Below, piece by piece: positions 7,517 to 16,657 of a DNA stretch of 64,000 nucleotides. A program made the translations under genes and the position numbers. Source of the stretch: an uncultured Alphaproteobacteria bacterium (GTDB lineage Bacteria; Pseudomonadota; Alphaproteobacteria; Rhizobiales; Aestuariivirgaceae); assembly GCA_937873445.1 (NCBI GenBank), contig CALMWF010000039.1, positions 62,001 to 126,000 of the forward strand. The letters are read 5' to 3'. Under the pieces are notes generated by a model that was not told the origin of the DNA, searched no databases, and saw nothing but the letters and a program-made list of their open reading frames with translations. Within the stretch, counting starts at the first letter, position 1. Every line of letters begins with the position of its first letter.

Positions 7517-9532
7517 ATGCCCGCCACCGTCACCAGCCTGCCCCACAGGGTGCAGGAAACCGAACATCTCGAAATTCCGCTTGCCGGCAAGGTGAAGCTG
7601 GCCGCACGCCTGTGGCGGCCTGCCGATGCGCTGAAACATCCCGTGCCGGTGCTGCTGGAATTTCTGCCCTACCGCAAGACCGACGGCACCCATGGCCGCG
7701 ATGCCGTGACCCATGCCTATCTCGCGGGCCACGGCTATGCCTGCCTGCGCGTTGACCTGCGCGGCACGGGCGACAGCCAGGGCGTGTTCGAGGATGAATA
7801 CAGCGAACAGGAACTGGATGATGCCGTGGCCGTGATCGCCTGGGCGGCCCGCCAGAAATGGTGCGACGGCAAGGCCGCCATGTTCGGCATTTCCTGGGGC
7901 GGCTTCAACGCCCTGCAGGTGGCGGCACGGCGCCCGCCGGCGCTGAAGGCGGTGGTCAGCCTGTGCTCCACCGATGACCGCTATGAAGATGACATTCATT
8001 ACAAGGGCGGGGTGCTGCTGTCGGAAAACATCGGCTGGGCCGCCGCCATGCTGGCCACCCTGTCGCGCCCGCCGGACCCGCGCCTTGTCGGCCGCGGCTG
8101 GAAGAAACTGTGGCAGGACCGGCTCAACACCATGCCCCTTCTGGCCATTCCGTGGCTGGAACACCCCCACCGTGACGCCTATTGGCAGCGCGGCTCGGTG
8201 TGCGAGGACTTCAGCAGGATCGAGGCGGCGGTGCTGCTGGCAGGTGGTTTCAATGATGCCTATGTCAACGCCATTCCACGGCTGATGCGCGGCCTGCGTT
8301 CGGTCCGCAAGGCCATCATCGGCCCCTGGACCCACGCCTACCCCCATCTCGGTGCCGCACCGCAGATCGGCTTTCTCCACGAGATGCTGCGCTGGTTTGA
8401 CCGCTGGCTGAAGGACAAGCCCACGGGTGTGCATCTCGACCCCGACTTCCGCTATTTCATCGCCGATCCGCACCGGCCCTCCGGGACCGTGCCGGAAAGT
8501 TTCGAGGGCCGCTGGGTCAGCGATGCCTTCTGGGGTGCGGCCCAGGCGCCGGTGAAGACCTTTCATCTCACCAGCCAGGGCATTGCCGTGGCGGCGGGGG
8601 CGGAGCGGGCGCTCACCCTGGCTGCGCCCCTGCGGATGATGACCGGGCAGGGCGAATACTGCGCCATGTTCGGCGGTGATGAACTGCCCGCCAACCAGCA
8701 GCAGGATGACGCCGACGCCATCACCTTTGACTCGCCACCCCTGGCCGAAGGGCTGGACATTGTCGGCCAGCCGGTGGCGGAACTGGATCTGGCCGTGGAC
8801 CGCGAAGTGGCCCAGCTGGTGGTGCGGCTCTCCCACATCTGGCCATCGGGCGAGGTGTCGCGCCTGTCCTATCAGCTCTTCAACCCCGCCATGCTGACGG
8901 GCCGCGAAACACCCAAGCCGCTGCAACCCGGCAGGCGCTACAAGCTGAAGGTGAAGCTCAACGACATGGCGGCCCATGTGCCCGCCGGTCATCGCCTGCG
9001 GCTGGCGGTGGCCACCTCGTGCTTTCCGCTGGCCTGGCCGGTGGCCGAGCCGGTGGCGCTCACACTTTATGCCGGAGCCTGCCAGCTTCACCTGCCGCTG
9101 CGCCGGGTGAAACCCTTCGAGCCGCCGGTGGAGTTCAAACCGGCCGAAGGCGCCGCGCCCGCCAGGGTGAAGCAGCTCGCCCCCGCCCGCCACGAGCGCC
9201 GCTTTGCCACCGATGAAAAGACCGGTGTGCAGAGCCTCACCATCACCGATGATTTCGGCCGTGAGGACATTGCCCCCCATGGTCTGGTGACCCACACGCT
9301 GGCGCGCGAAACCTACTCGCTGCAGCCGGGTGATCCCCTGTCAGCCACCATGACCACCCACTGGAGCGAGGAAATGGGCCGCGGCAAATGGCAGGTGAAG
9401 ACCGAAAGCCGCATCCGCTTCTCCGCCACCAAGACTCACTGGCTGGTGGAGGCGCGGCTGGAGGCCTTCGAGGGCAAAAGGAAATTTGCCAGCCGCAGCT
9501 GGAAGAAGAAAATTCCGCGTCAGCTGCAATGA
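7517..9532 (+). CDS. CocE/NonD (S15) family alpha/beta hydrolase
   Basis: A 671-residue protein with the CocE/X-Pro dipeptidyl-peptidase layout. An alpha/beta hydrolase domain has PVLLEFLPYRKTDG, LRVDLRGTGDSQG and the nucleophile elbow FGISWGGFN (GxSxG). The acid and histidine probably lie in GGFNDAYVN and IGPWTHAYPH. From about residue 300 comes a beta-sandwich C-terminal domain (FHLTSQGIA, FDSPPLAEGLDIVG). Members cleave esters, amides or X-Pro peptides; the substrate cannot be told. No signal peptide is visible. The protein is longer than CocE itself (about 570) owing to extra sequence after residue 560. Its TGA overlaps the start of the photolyase gene. Confidence 0.88.
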   Translation: MPATVTSLPHRVQETEHLEIPLAGKVKLAARLWRPADALKHPVPVLLEFLPYRKTDGTHGRDAVTHAYLAGHGYACLRVDLRGTGDSQGVFEDEYSEQELDDAVAVIAWAARQKWCDGKAAMFGISWGGFNALQVAARRPPALKAVVSLCSTDDRYEDDIHYKGGVLLSENIGWAAAMLATLSRPPDPRLVGRGWKKLWQDRLNTMPLLAIPWLEHPHRDAYWQRGSVCEDFSRIEAAVLLAGGFNDAYVNAIPRLMRGLRSVRKAIIGPWTHAYPHLGAAPQIGFLHEMLRWFDRWLKDKPTGVHLDPDFRYFIADPHRPSGTVPESFEGRWVSDAFWGAAQAPVKTFHLTSQGIAVAAGAERALTLAAPLRMMTGQGEYCAMFGGDELPANQQQDDADAITFDSPPLAEGLDIVGQPVAELDLAVDREVAQLVVRLSHIWPSGEVSRLSYQLFNPAMLTGRETPKPLQPGRRYKLKVKLNDMAAHVPAGHRLRLAVATSCFPLAWPVAEPVALTLYAGACQLHLPLRRVKPFEPPVEFKPAEGAAPARVKQLAPARHERRFATDEKTGVQSLTITDDFGREDIAPHGLVTHTLARETYSLQPGDPLSATMTTHWSEEMGRGKWQVKTESRIRFSATKTHWLVEARLEAFEGKRKFASRSWKKKIPRQLQ

Positions 9533-10914
9533 CCGAACCCGTCCTGCTCTGGTTCCGGCGCGACCTGCGCCTTGCCGACCACCCCGCCCTGGCGGCGGCG
9601 GCCAGGGCGGGACCGCTCATTCCGGTTTTCATTCTGGATGAAGAAACCCTGCGCCCCCTGGGCGGCGCGGCGCGCTGGTGGCTTCATCACGCGCTGGCCA
9701 GCCTGTCGCGTGATCTGCCCCTGGTGCTGCGCCGGGGCCGGGCGGCGGCGGTGTTGCAGCAGCTGGCGGCCGAGACGGGGGCCAGCGCCATTTATTTTTC
9801 CCGTGGCCATGAGCCGGGCGAGGTGCGCCAGGAACAGGAGGTCAAGGCCTGGGCCGGGGGGCGGGGGGTTGGCCTTCATCGCCATGGCGGAGTCCTGCTG
9901 CATGAGCCGGAAACCATCACCACCGGCCAGGGCACGCCCTTCAAGGTGTTCACGCCCTTTTCCCGCGCCGTGAAGGCTGCCCCGCCGCGCCCGCCCAAGC
10001 CCAAAGCCGCATGGACACTGGCCGACCCGCAGCCGCCAGGTGACACACTCGCCCAGTGGCAGCTTCTTCCCGCCAGACCAAATTGGGCCAGGGGCTTTGC
10101 CAGCCACTGGCAGCCGGGCGAAGCGGGCGCCCGCCAGCGCCTTGCCGATTTTCTCGATGAGCATGTGGCGGCCTATGCCCGCGACCGCGATGTTCCGGCC
10201 CGCCCCGCCACCTCGCGCCTTTCGCCCCACCTTCACTGGGGTGAGATCAGCCCCGCACAGATCTGGTCCGCCACCCACGCGAGCATGGCCGCAGCGGGGG
10301 GATTGCAGGATGAGGGCGGCGGCAAATTCCTGAGCGAACTCATCTGGCGCGAGTTCTGCGCCCATCTGCTGTTTCATTTCCCCCACCTCACGGACCAGCC
10401 CTTCCGGGCGGAATTTGCCAATTTTCCGTGGACGGATGATCATGCCGCCATGCGGCGCTGGCAGCGGGCCGAAACCGGCTATCCCCTTGTTGATGCGGGC
10501 CTGCGCGAATTATGGATAACCGGCACCATGCACAACCGCGTGCGCATGATTGTGGCGAGTTTTCTGGTCAAGCATCTGATGCAGCACTGGCGTCAGGGCG
10601 AGGCCTGGTTCTGGGACACGCTGGTCGATGCCGACATCGCCTCCAACGCCGCCAACTGGCAATGGGTGGCAGGATCAGGGGCCGATGCCGCGCCCTTCTT
10701 CCGCATTTTCAATCCGGTTCTTCAGGGTGAGACCTTTGATCCCGATGGGGCCTATGTGCGGCGCTGGCTGCCGGAACTGGCTTCTGTGGCCAACAAACAT
10801 GTCCATGCGCCCTGGACCCTGCCCGAGGCGGCGCGCCCGAAACATTATCCGCCCCCCATGGTGGACCATGGTGCGGCCCGCGCCAGGGCGCTGGCGACCT
10901 TCAAGGCGCTCTGA
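9529..10914 (+). CDS. phrB: Deoxyribodipyrimidine photolyase
   Basis: A 461-residue class I CPD photolyase. The N-terminal antenna domain starts LLWFRRDLRLADHPAL. The C-terminal FAD domain has TSRLSPHLHWGEISP, FLSELIWREFCAHLLFHFP, the YPLVDAGLRELWITGTMHNRVRM segment broken by standard spacing, VASFLVKHL, and DADIASNAANWQWVAGSG. The asparagine/tryptophan FAD-domain residues expected for DNA repair are present. It repairs cyclobutane dimers using blue light. ATG 9529 forms an ATGA overlap with the preceding hydrolase, and an in-frame extension further upstream is rejected. It converges on rpe with only six bases between stops. Confidence 0.95.
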   Translation: MTEPVLLWFRRDLRLADHPALAAAARAGPLIPVFILDEETLRPLGGAARWWLHHALASLSRDLPLVLRRGRAAAVLQQLAAETGASAIYFSRGHEPGEVRQEQEVKAWAGGRGVGLHRHGGVLLHEPETITTGQGTPFKVFTPFSRAVKAAPPRPPKPKAAWTLADPQPPGDTLAQWQLLPARPNWARGFASHWQPGEAGARQRLADFLDEHVAAYARDRDVPARPATSRLSPHLHWGEISPAQIWSATHASMAAAGGLQDEGGGKFLSELIWREFCAHLLFHFPHLTDQPFRAEFANFPWTDDHAAMRRWQRAETGYPLVDAGLRELWITGTMHNRVRMIVASFLVKHLMQHWRQGEAWFWDTLVDADIASNAANWQWVAGSGADAAPFFRIFNPVLQGETFDPDGAYVRRWLPELASVANKHVHAPWTLPEAARPKHYPPPMVDHGAARARALATFKAL

Positions 10915-10920
10915 CGGAAA

Positions 10921-11592
10921 TCAGACGGAAACCGTGGCGCAGGCCTGGCGGATGGCGCGGATGTTCCGGCCGTAATCATCGCCCTTGAACACCGCCGAAC
11001 CCGCCACCAGCACATTGGCCCCGGCGCGGTAAACCAGCGGCGCTGTTTCGGCGGTGATGCCGCCATCCACCTCGATGTCGATGGGGCGGCGGCCTGCCAG
11101 GGCGCGCGCCTGCTTCACCTTGGTGACCGACTCGGCAATGAAGCTCTGCCCGCCGAAGCCGGGGTTCACCGACATGATGAGAATGAGATCAAGCCGGTCC
11201 AGCACATGGTCCAGAACCGCAACGGGGGTGGCCGGATTGAGCGACACACCAGCCCTTTTGCCCAGTGCGCGAATGGCCTGCAGCGAGCGGTCGAGATGCG
11301 GCCCCGCCTCGGCATGAACGGTGATGATGTCGGCCCCGCCGGCGGCAAACTGCGCCAGATAGGGGTCAGCAGGCGCGATCATCAGATGCACGTCAAAAAC
11401 CTTCGGCGTCACCTTGCGGATCGAGCGCATCACCGGCTCGCCATAGGAGATGTTGGGCACAAAGTGCCCATCCATCACATCGATATGAATCCAGTCGGCC
11501 CCCGCCCGGTCCACCGCCTCCACCTCGGCGCCGAGCTTGGAAAAATCGGCAGCGAGAATGGATGGCGCGATGAGCAGGGGCCGCTGGGTCAT
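10921..11592 (-). CDS. rpe: Ribulose-phosphate 3-epimerase
   Basis: A 223-residue TIM-barrel epimerase of normal length. Diagnostic segments are [27 protein letters not shown] (metal His and Asp), [18 protein letters not shown] and EVDGGIT, ending with [11 protein letters not shown]. It interconverts ribulose-5-phosphate and xylulose-5-phosphate in the pentose phosphate pathway. It begins 15 bases after gap on the same strand, so gap-rpe is probably one transcript. The xylulokinase at 13692-15158 would feed its substrate pool. Confidence 0.96.
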   Translation of the reverse strand: MTQRPLLIAPSILAADFSKLGAEVEAVDRAGADWIHIDVMDGHFVPNISYGEPVMRSIRKVTPKVFDVHLMIAPADPYLAQFAAGGADIITVHAEAGPHLDRSLQAIRALGKRAGVSLNPATPVAVLDHVLDRLDLILIMSVNPGFGGQSFIAESVTKVKQARALAGRRPIDIEVDGGITAETAPLVYRAGANVLVAGSAVFKGDDYGRNIRAIRQACATVSV

Positions 11593-11607
11593 TCAGTCCT
11601 CCGACGC

Positions 11608-12618
11608 TCAGAGGAACTTGGCCATGGCCACCGCCGTGTCGCCCATGCGGTTGGAGAAGCCCCACTCATTGTCATACCACGACAGCACCGAGCACAGCGT
11701 GCCGTCCATCACCTTGGTCTGGTCCATGTGGAACACGGAGGAGTGCGGGTTGTGGTTGAAATCGATGGAGACATTGGGTTCGTTGGTGAAGCCGAGAATG
11801 CCCTTCAGCGCGCCATTGGCCGCCTTCTTGATGGCCTCGTTGATCTCGTCCTTGCTGGTGGCGCGCTTGGCAATGAACTTCAGGTCCACCACCGAGACGT
11901 TGGGCGTCGGCACGCGCATGGCAAAACCGTCGAGCTTGCCCTTGAGTTCCGGCAGCACCAGACCCACGGCCTTGGCCGCACCAGTGGAGGTCGGGATCAT
12001 CGACAGGGCCGCCGCGCGGGCGCGGTAGAGGTCCTTGTGCATGGTGTCCAGCGTCGGCTGGTCGCCGGTGTAGGAGTGAATGGTGGTCATGATGCCCTTG
12101 TCGATGCCGATGGCATCATTCAGCACCTTGGCCACGGGGGCGAGGCAGTTGGTGGTGCAGGAGGCGTTGGAAATCACCACATGGTCCTTGGTCAGCTTGT
12201 CGTGGTTGACGCCATAGACCACGGTGAAGTCAGCACCGTCCGATGGGGCCGACACGATGACCCGCTTGGCACCGGCGGCGAGATGGGCGGCCGCCTTGTC
12301 GCGCGCCGTGAAAATGCCGGTGCATTCCATGGCGATGTCAATGCCGAGATCCTTCCACGGCAGCTGCGCGGGATCCTTGATGGCGGTGACCTTGAACTTG
12401 TCGGTGCCGATGGAGATGGAATCGCCGTCCACCTTCACATCATGGGGAAACTTGCCGTGCACCGAGTCCCAGCGCAGCAGATGGGCATTGGTTTCCACCG
12501 GGCCCAGATCATTGATGGCCACCACGTCAATGTCCTTGCGGCCGGATTCATAGATGGCGCGAACGACATTGCGGCCGATACGGCCAAAGCCATTGATGGC
12601 AATGCGAACCTTGGACAT
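11608..12618 (-). CDS. gap: Glyceraldehyde-3-phosphate dehydrogenase, type I
   Basis: A 336-residue GAPDH. The Rossmann start is [18 protein letters not shown], the catalytic cysteine lies in [15 protein letters not shown], and the C-terminal domain has [20 protein letters not shown] and [13 protein letters not shown]. It makes 1,3-bisphosphoglycerate with NAD(P). GGAGGAGAG precedes the ATG. On the minus strand TATAAC (12660-12655) may be its -10 element. It leads into rpe. Confidence 0.97.
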   Translation of the reverse strand: MSKVRIAINGFGRIGRNVVRAIYESGRKDIDVVAINDLGPVETNAHLLRWDSVHGKFPHDVKVDGDSISIGTDKFKVTAIKDPAQLPWKDLGIDIAMECTGIFTARDKAAAHLAAGAKRVIVSAPSDGADFTVVYGVNHDKLTKDHVVISNASCTTNCLAPVAKVLNDAIGIDKGIMTTIHSYTGDQPTLDTMHKDLYRARAAALSMIPTSTGAAKAVGLVLPELKGKLDGFAMRVPTPNVSVVDLKFIAKRATSKDEINEAIKKAANGALKGILGFTNEPNVSIDFNHNPHSSVFHMDQTKVMDGTLCSVLSWYDNEWGFSNRMGDTAVAMAKFL

Positions 12619-12678
12619 GAACTCTCCTCCTTCAATTCCATGGGATCAGGAGAAGTTATAGGCCGATTCCGGCCAGAC

Positions 12679-12707
12679 AAAAGGGGGCGCTTTGGCGAAA
12701 AAGCGCC
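12679..12707 (-). terminator. Terminator downstream of the DUF2934 gene
   Basis: On the minus strand GGCGCTTT and AAAGCGCC pair around TTCGCC, followed by CCCTTTT. It lies about 30 bases past the DUF2934 stop and separates it from gap. Confidence 0.65.
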
Positions 12708-12734
12708 AGTCCGCTATGCGGCGGGGGGAAGCGT

Positions 12735-12980
12735 TTACCGGCCCTTGGGGGCGGTGCGCCGGATCGGGGCCTTCACCTTGGCGGCAGCGGGCTTGATCCT
12801 GGTGGCCGGACCCTTCTGGGCATGCATCGGCTTGGCTGCCGCCTCGGCATCAATGATGCGGGCGGCATGGTGCCAGTGCTCCTCGGACTTGCCGTGCGGG
12901 CGGCCCTCCTCCTCCCAGATCTTGAAGGCCAGAGCAGCAATGCGGGCGTTGCGGTCGCCGGAACCGGAATGCGATGTCAT
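12735..12980 (-). CDS. DUF2934 domain protein
   Basis: An 81-residue basic protein. Residues about 9-38 carry the DUF2934 pattern, with IAALAFKIWEEEGRPHGKS followed by EEHWHHAARII. The rest is a lysine/alanine/proline-rich tail (KPAAAKVKAPIRR type) that could bind nucleic acid, which is inference. Family function is unknown. ATG 12980 has AGGAG seven bases upstream, so the longer in-frame upstream extension is not used. Confidence 0.8.
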   Translation of the reverse strand: MTSHSGSGDRNARIAALAFKIWEEEGRPHGKSEEHWHHAARIIDAEAAAKPMHAQKGPATRIKPAAAKVKAPIRRTAPKGR

Positions 12981-13072
12981 GAGACTTCTCCTGAACTCTC
13001 CGTCACGCTGATGGCATGATGGCACGGGGCGGGTCATGCTGCAATGCGCAAAGGGACGCGCCGGTTCCTTTC

Positions 13073-13699
13073 TCAGCCTGGTCTTGCGTCTCTGCCCCAC
13101 CATTTCCGCCAGCGCCCCAGCCGCCACAGCGACAGCACGGCGAGCGCCAGGAAATGCACCAGCATGGGGCCGAAATGATACTGCAGGCTCACCCAATGCA
13201 CCGCCACCAGCACGGCGGCAAGATAGGCCAGCCGCTGCACCGGCTTCCACCATGGGCCGAGGCGGCGCAGTGCTGCATCATTGGAAATGGCGGCCAGTGC
13301 GAAAAGAATCAGGAAGGCCAGCCAGCCGGTCCAGATGGCGGGGTCAGGCAATGCCGCCAGCATGGCAGCGGCCGCGCCCTCGTCCAGCACATAGGCAAGG
13401 GTGTGCAGGGCGGCATAGCCGAAACTCGCCACGCCAAGGGCGCGCCGCCGCTTCTTCAGCCAGCGCAGCAGGGCAACACCGGGAAACAGCAGCGCCAGCG
13501 GCGCTATCAGCAGTGTGGCAATGAGAAAGCGCACGGCATAGAGGCCGCTGGGCGCGAGCAGCCGGTGAATGTTGCCGAACAATAACTGATGCAGCAGCGG
13601 CACGGCAGGCAGCGCCAGCACCACCCAGAAGGTCAGTTGCGCATTGAGAAGGCGGGACAGCGCGGCACGCGGCGCGCCAAAGCGGTGAGGTTCAGTCAT
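13073..13699 (-). CDS. Ferric-reductase-like / MsrQ-like heme membrane protein
   Basis: A 208-residue integral membrane protein with about six hydrophobic segments. It has the ferric-reductase-like layout shared with MsrQ (YedZ): LGVASFGYAALHTLAYV with one candidate heme histidine, and WWKPVQRLAYLAAVLVAVHW with another. MsrQ passes electrons to the periplasmic MsrP, but no msrP gene is next to this one, so the partner is unknown. The start overlaps the end of xylB by eight bases, so the two are probably cotranscribed. The name MsrQ is therefore only a similarity statement. Confidence 0.7.
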   Translation of the reverse strand: MTEPHRFGAPRAALSRLLNAQLTFWVVLALPAVPLLHQLLFGNIHRLLAPSGLYAVRFLIATLLIAPLALLFPGVALLRWLKKRRRALGVASFGYAALHTLAYVLDEGAAAAMLAALPDPAIWTGWLAFLILFALAAISNDAALRRLGPWWKPVQRLAYLAAVLVAVHWVSLQYHFGPMLVHFLALAVLSLWRLGRWRKWWGRDARPG

Positions 13700-15158
13700 G
13701 CCGCCTGTTTATGGTCCGGATGGCGGGATAGAGATTCACATAGCGGTGATAGGCATCATCATAGGCCTGGCGCAGCCCTTGATCGGGCCTGAAGGTCCGC
13801 GCCCGCTTGGGCGGGGTCAGCACCGTGGCGGGTGGCGCTCCGGTTGCCGCAATCATGCCAAGCCGGGCGGCTCCGAAGGCCCCGCCCACCTCGCCCGCGG
13901 CGGGCAGGTCAATGGGCAGGTTCAGCACCGTGGCCATGATGCTGAGCCACAAAGGCGAGCGCGAGCCGCCGCCCACCGCCCACAGCCGGTCAATGCTGGT
14001 GCCGGTGGCGGCTATGGCGTCAAGGTTTTCGCGCAGGGCAAAGGCCACCCCCTCCAGCACCGTCTGGGTCAGAACCTTGCGGTCCGTCTCATGGGCCAGA
14101 CCCATGAGCAGCCCGCGCACCTCGGAATCGCCCACCGGCGTGCGCTCGCCCGAAAGATAGGGCAGAAACAGATTGGCCGCCGGACCCCTTGTCCGCGTTC
14201 CCAGCGCGGCAAGAAGCTTCGGGACCGGCGCGGCCAGAAGGCCCGACAGCCACTCCAGACTGCCCGCCGCATTGAGAATGACGCCCATCTGGTGCCAGCA
14301 GTCGGGCACGGCATGGCAGAAGGCGTGCACGGCGCGGGCCGGATTGGGCCGGAACTGGCGGTTGGCCACGAAGATGACGCCCGATGTGCCAAGCGACAGG
14401 AAGGCGTCATTGTCATGGATGGCGCCCATGCCGCAGGCCGAGGCCGCATTGTCGCCACCACCACCGGCCACCACCGGCCGCTTTGCCATGCCCCAGGCGC
14501 GCGCCACGGCGGGCGACAGCCTGCCCGTGGCAGCGCTGCCCTCAAACAGTTCCGGCATCTGGTCGCGGCGCATGGCCGAGGCGGCAAGCAATTCCTCCGA
14601 CCACTGACGTTTCCCCACATCCAGCCAATGGGTGCCCGATGCGTCCGACAGGTCCGAGGCATAGTCACCGGTCATGCGATAGCGGATATAGTCCTTGGGC
14701 AGCAGCACCTTGGCCACACGCTCAAAGGTCCGGGGCTCGTGTTTCCTCACCCACAGAAGCTTGGGCGCGGTGAAGCCGGCCAGCGCACTATTGCCGGAAA
14801 TGTCTCGGGCGCGGGGCTCGGCGGTTTCCATCTCGGTGCATTCGGCAAAGGCCCGCGCATCATTCCACAGAATGGCCGGACGCAGCACCTTGCCTGAGGC
14901 GTCAAGCAGGGTGGCGCCATGCTGCTGGCCGGACAGGCCAATCCCCTCCACCGCCGCCATGGCCCCGGGCTTCTTCTTGCGCAGCTGGGCAATGACGGCA
15001 TTGCAGGCGCGCCACCAGTGCGCAGGGTTCTGTTCCGACCAGCCGGGCCTGGGCCGCGATACGGTGAGGGGAGAGGAGGCAGCGGCCATGATCTTCTGGC
15101 GCCCGTCCATGACAACGCCCTTGACCGACGACGTGCCGAAATCCAGACCGAGAAACAT
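13692..15158 (-). CDS. xylB: Xylulokinase (FGGY family)
   Basis: A 488-residue FGGY carbohydrate kinase. It starts MFLGLDFGTSSVKGVV and has GIGLSGQQHGATLLD and PAILWNDARA. These match xylulokinases (the SGQQHG motif) rather than glycerol kinases. The ATP domain has LSLGTSGVIFVAN, LFLPYLSGERTP and WAVGGGSRSPLW. It phosphorylates D-xylulose to xylulose-5-phosphate, the substrate side of rpe in this window. No xylA or xylose transporter is nearby. Its 3' end overlaps the ferric-reductase-like gene by eight bases. Confidence 0.87.
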   Translation of the reverse strand: MFLGLDFGTSSVKGVVMDGRQKIMAAASSPLTVSRPRPGWSEQNPAHWWRACNAVIAQLRKKKPGAMAAVEGIGLSGQQHGATLLDASGKVLRPAILWNDARAFAECTEMETAEPRARDISGNSALAGFTAPKLLWVRKHEPRTFERVAKVLLPKDYIRYRMTGDYASDLSDASGTHWLDVGKRQWSEELLAASAMRRDQMPELFEGSAATGRLSPAVARAWGMAKRPVVAGGGGDNAASACGMGAIHDNDAFLSLGTSGVIFVANRQFRPNPARAVHAFCHAVPDCWHQMGVILNAAGSLEWLSGLLAAPVPKLLAALGTRTRGPAANLFLPYLSGERTPVGDSEVRGLLMGLAHETDRKVLTQTVLEGVAFALRENLDAIAATGTSIDRLWAVGGGSRSPLWLSIMATVLNLPIDLPAAGEVGGAFGAARLGMIAATGAPPATVLTPPKRARTFRPDQGLRQAYDDAYHRYVNLYPAIRTINRRHD

Positions 15159-15296
15159 GGCAGTGCTCCATCACATCAGGGAAGCATGATCCCACTTTGC
15201 CGGCCTATCAACTGCCAAGACTGGCGGATGCGCGGCAACGCATCAATCCATTGCCCGGACCGGCCGCGCGGCCCCTTGACTCCGGCACAGGCATGT

Positions 15297-15311
15297 GAAC
15301 AATACAAGAAC
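15297..15311 (+). promoter_or_regulatory. LexA (SOS) box
   Basis: GAAC, seven bases, GAAC, an exact match to the alphaproteobacterial LexA operator GAAC-N7-GAAC (equivalently GTTC-N7-GTTC). It lies about 100 bases upstream of the Y-family polymerase start in the region between it and the divergent xylB, and indicates DNA-damage induction of the polymerase operon. Confidence 0.8.
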
Positions 15312-15409
15312 GATCGCAACGTGGGGCGTTCGATCGCGTGACCCGAAGGGGTGTGTCCGGAAACCATGAGCATAGAGCCTGCCCAACTCCTGAACCGGAG
15401 AACGCCCCC

Positions 15410-16657
15410 TTGCGCCTGCCCCAGACCATTGAGCGCCTGTATCTTGATTTCGATGGCTTCTTTGCCTCGGTGGAGCAGCAGGCCACGCCGCGCCTGCGCG
15501 GCAGGCCGGTGGGCGTGGTGCCCTTTGCCGGCACCAGCAGAACCTGTGTCATTGCCTGTTCCAAGGAGGCCAAGGCGGCAGGCTGCAAGAATGTGATGGC
15601 GGTGGATGAGGCAAAGGCCATCTGCCCCGATCTGGTGCTGGTGCCGCAGCGCCCGGACCTTTACCGCCGCGCCCACAACGCCCTCATCGCCGAGATCGAA
15701 AGCGTCATTCCGGTGGACGCCATCAAGAGCATTGATGAACTGACCTGCCGCCTCGACGAGCACCAGCGTCATGCGCCGGAGGCGCTGGCCGCACAGATCA
15801 AGCGCACCCTGGCCCTGAATGTCGGACCCTATGTCACCTGCTCCATCGGCTTTGCCGCCAACCGGCAACTGGCGAAGATGGCGGGCAAGGTCAACAAACC
15901 CGATGGCGTCACCATCTGGCATCCGGCCCAAATGCCGGGTCCTCTGCTGGCCCAGCCCCTTGACAAGGTTCCGGGGGTTGGCCCGCGCATGCAGCGCAAG
16001 CTCGCAGGCATGGGCATTCACGACATGCCGGCCCTCTACCATCTTCAGCCCAAGCATATGCGGCGCATCTGGAACAACGTCACCGGGGAGCGTCTGTGGT
16101 ATGCCCTGCACGGCTATGACATCCAGGCGCCTTCCACCGAGCGCGGCATGATCGGCCATGGCCGGGTGCTGCCGCCGGAGGCGCGGTCGCTGGCCGCCGC
16201 CCATGAGATTGCCCGGCTGCTGCTCATCAAGGCGGCGCGGCGGCTCCGCCGCGCCAATTATTACTGCTCCGGCCTGTGGGTCTGGCTCGCCATCAAGGAT
16301 GGCTCATGGCAGGGCTCGCGCTCATTGCCCATGGTGCAGGACGATGCGGCGGTGCTGTCGGCGCTCCGGATCGTCTGGGGCCAGGCGGCGGACCAGCTGC
16401 CAAAACCTGTCACCGTCTACCGGGTCGGGGTCACGCTCACCCATCTCACCCCCGACAGCGAGCGGCAGGGCGACTTGTTTCTGCGTGATGATGTGCTGCG
16501 CCGGCGCTGGGAGGCGGCCACCCGGGCCAGTGACGCGCTCAATGCCCGCTATGGCCGCACCGTGGTGAGCCTTGGCCCGTGGAACCCGCCGGCGGGCGGC
16601 CATGTGGGCGGCAAGATTTCCTACACAAGAATTCCGTCAGCGGAGGATTTTCTATGA
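15410..16657 (+). CDS. Y-family DNA polymerase (SOS-regulated, DinB/Pol IV-like)
   Basis: A 415-residue Y-family polymerase. The first catalytic motif is YLDFDGFFASVEQ, and the second catalytic pair is the Asp-Glu of KSIDELTC (residues 109-110). GFAANRQLAKMAGKVNKPDG and the helix-hairpin-helix VPGVGPRMQRKL follow. A QGDLF pentapeptide at residues 353-357 fits a beta-clamp-binding motif. The C-terminus is short and ends TRIPSAEDFL. TTG 15410 is preferred because GGAG lies nine bases upstream; a GTG at 15338 would add 24 unlike residues. It should carry out lesion bypass. The SOS box lies upstream and the next gene overlaps by four bases (ATGA). It belongs to a DinB-related lineage distinct from classical DinB and ImuB, so no symbol is given. 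Confidence 0.88.
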   Translation: MRLPQTIERLYLDFDGFFASVEQQATPRLRGRPVGVVPFAGTSRTCVIACSKEAKAAGCKNVMAVDEAKAICPDLVLVPQRPDLYRRAHNALIAEIESVIPVDAIKSIDELTCRLDEHQRHAPEALAAQIKRTLALNVGPYVTCSIGFAANRQLAKMAGKVNKPDGVTIWHPAQMPGPLLAQPLDKVPGVGPRMQRKLAGMGIHDMPALYHLQPKHMRRIWNNVTGERLWYALHGYDIQAPSTERGMIGHGRVLPPEARSLAAAHEIARLLLIKAARRLRRANYYCSGLWVWLAIKDGSWQGSRSLPMVQDDAAVLSALRIVWGQAADQLPKPVTVYRVGVTLTHLTPDSERQGDLFLRDDVLRRRWEAATRASDALNARYGRTVVSLGPWNPPAGGHVGGKISYTRIPSAEDFL

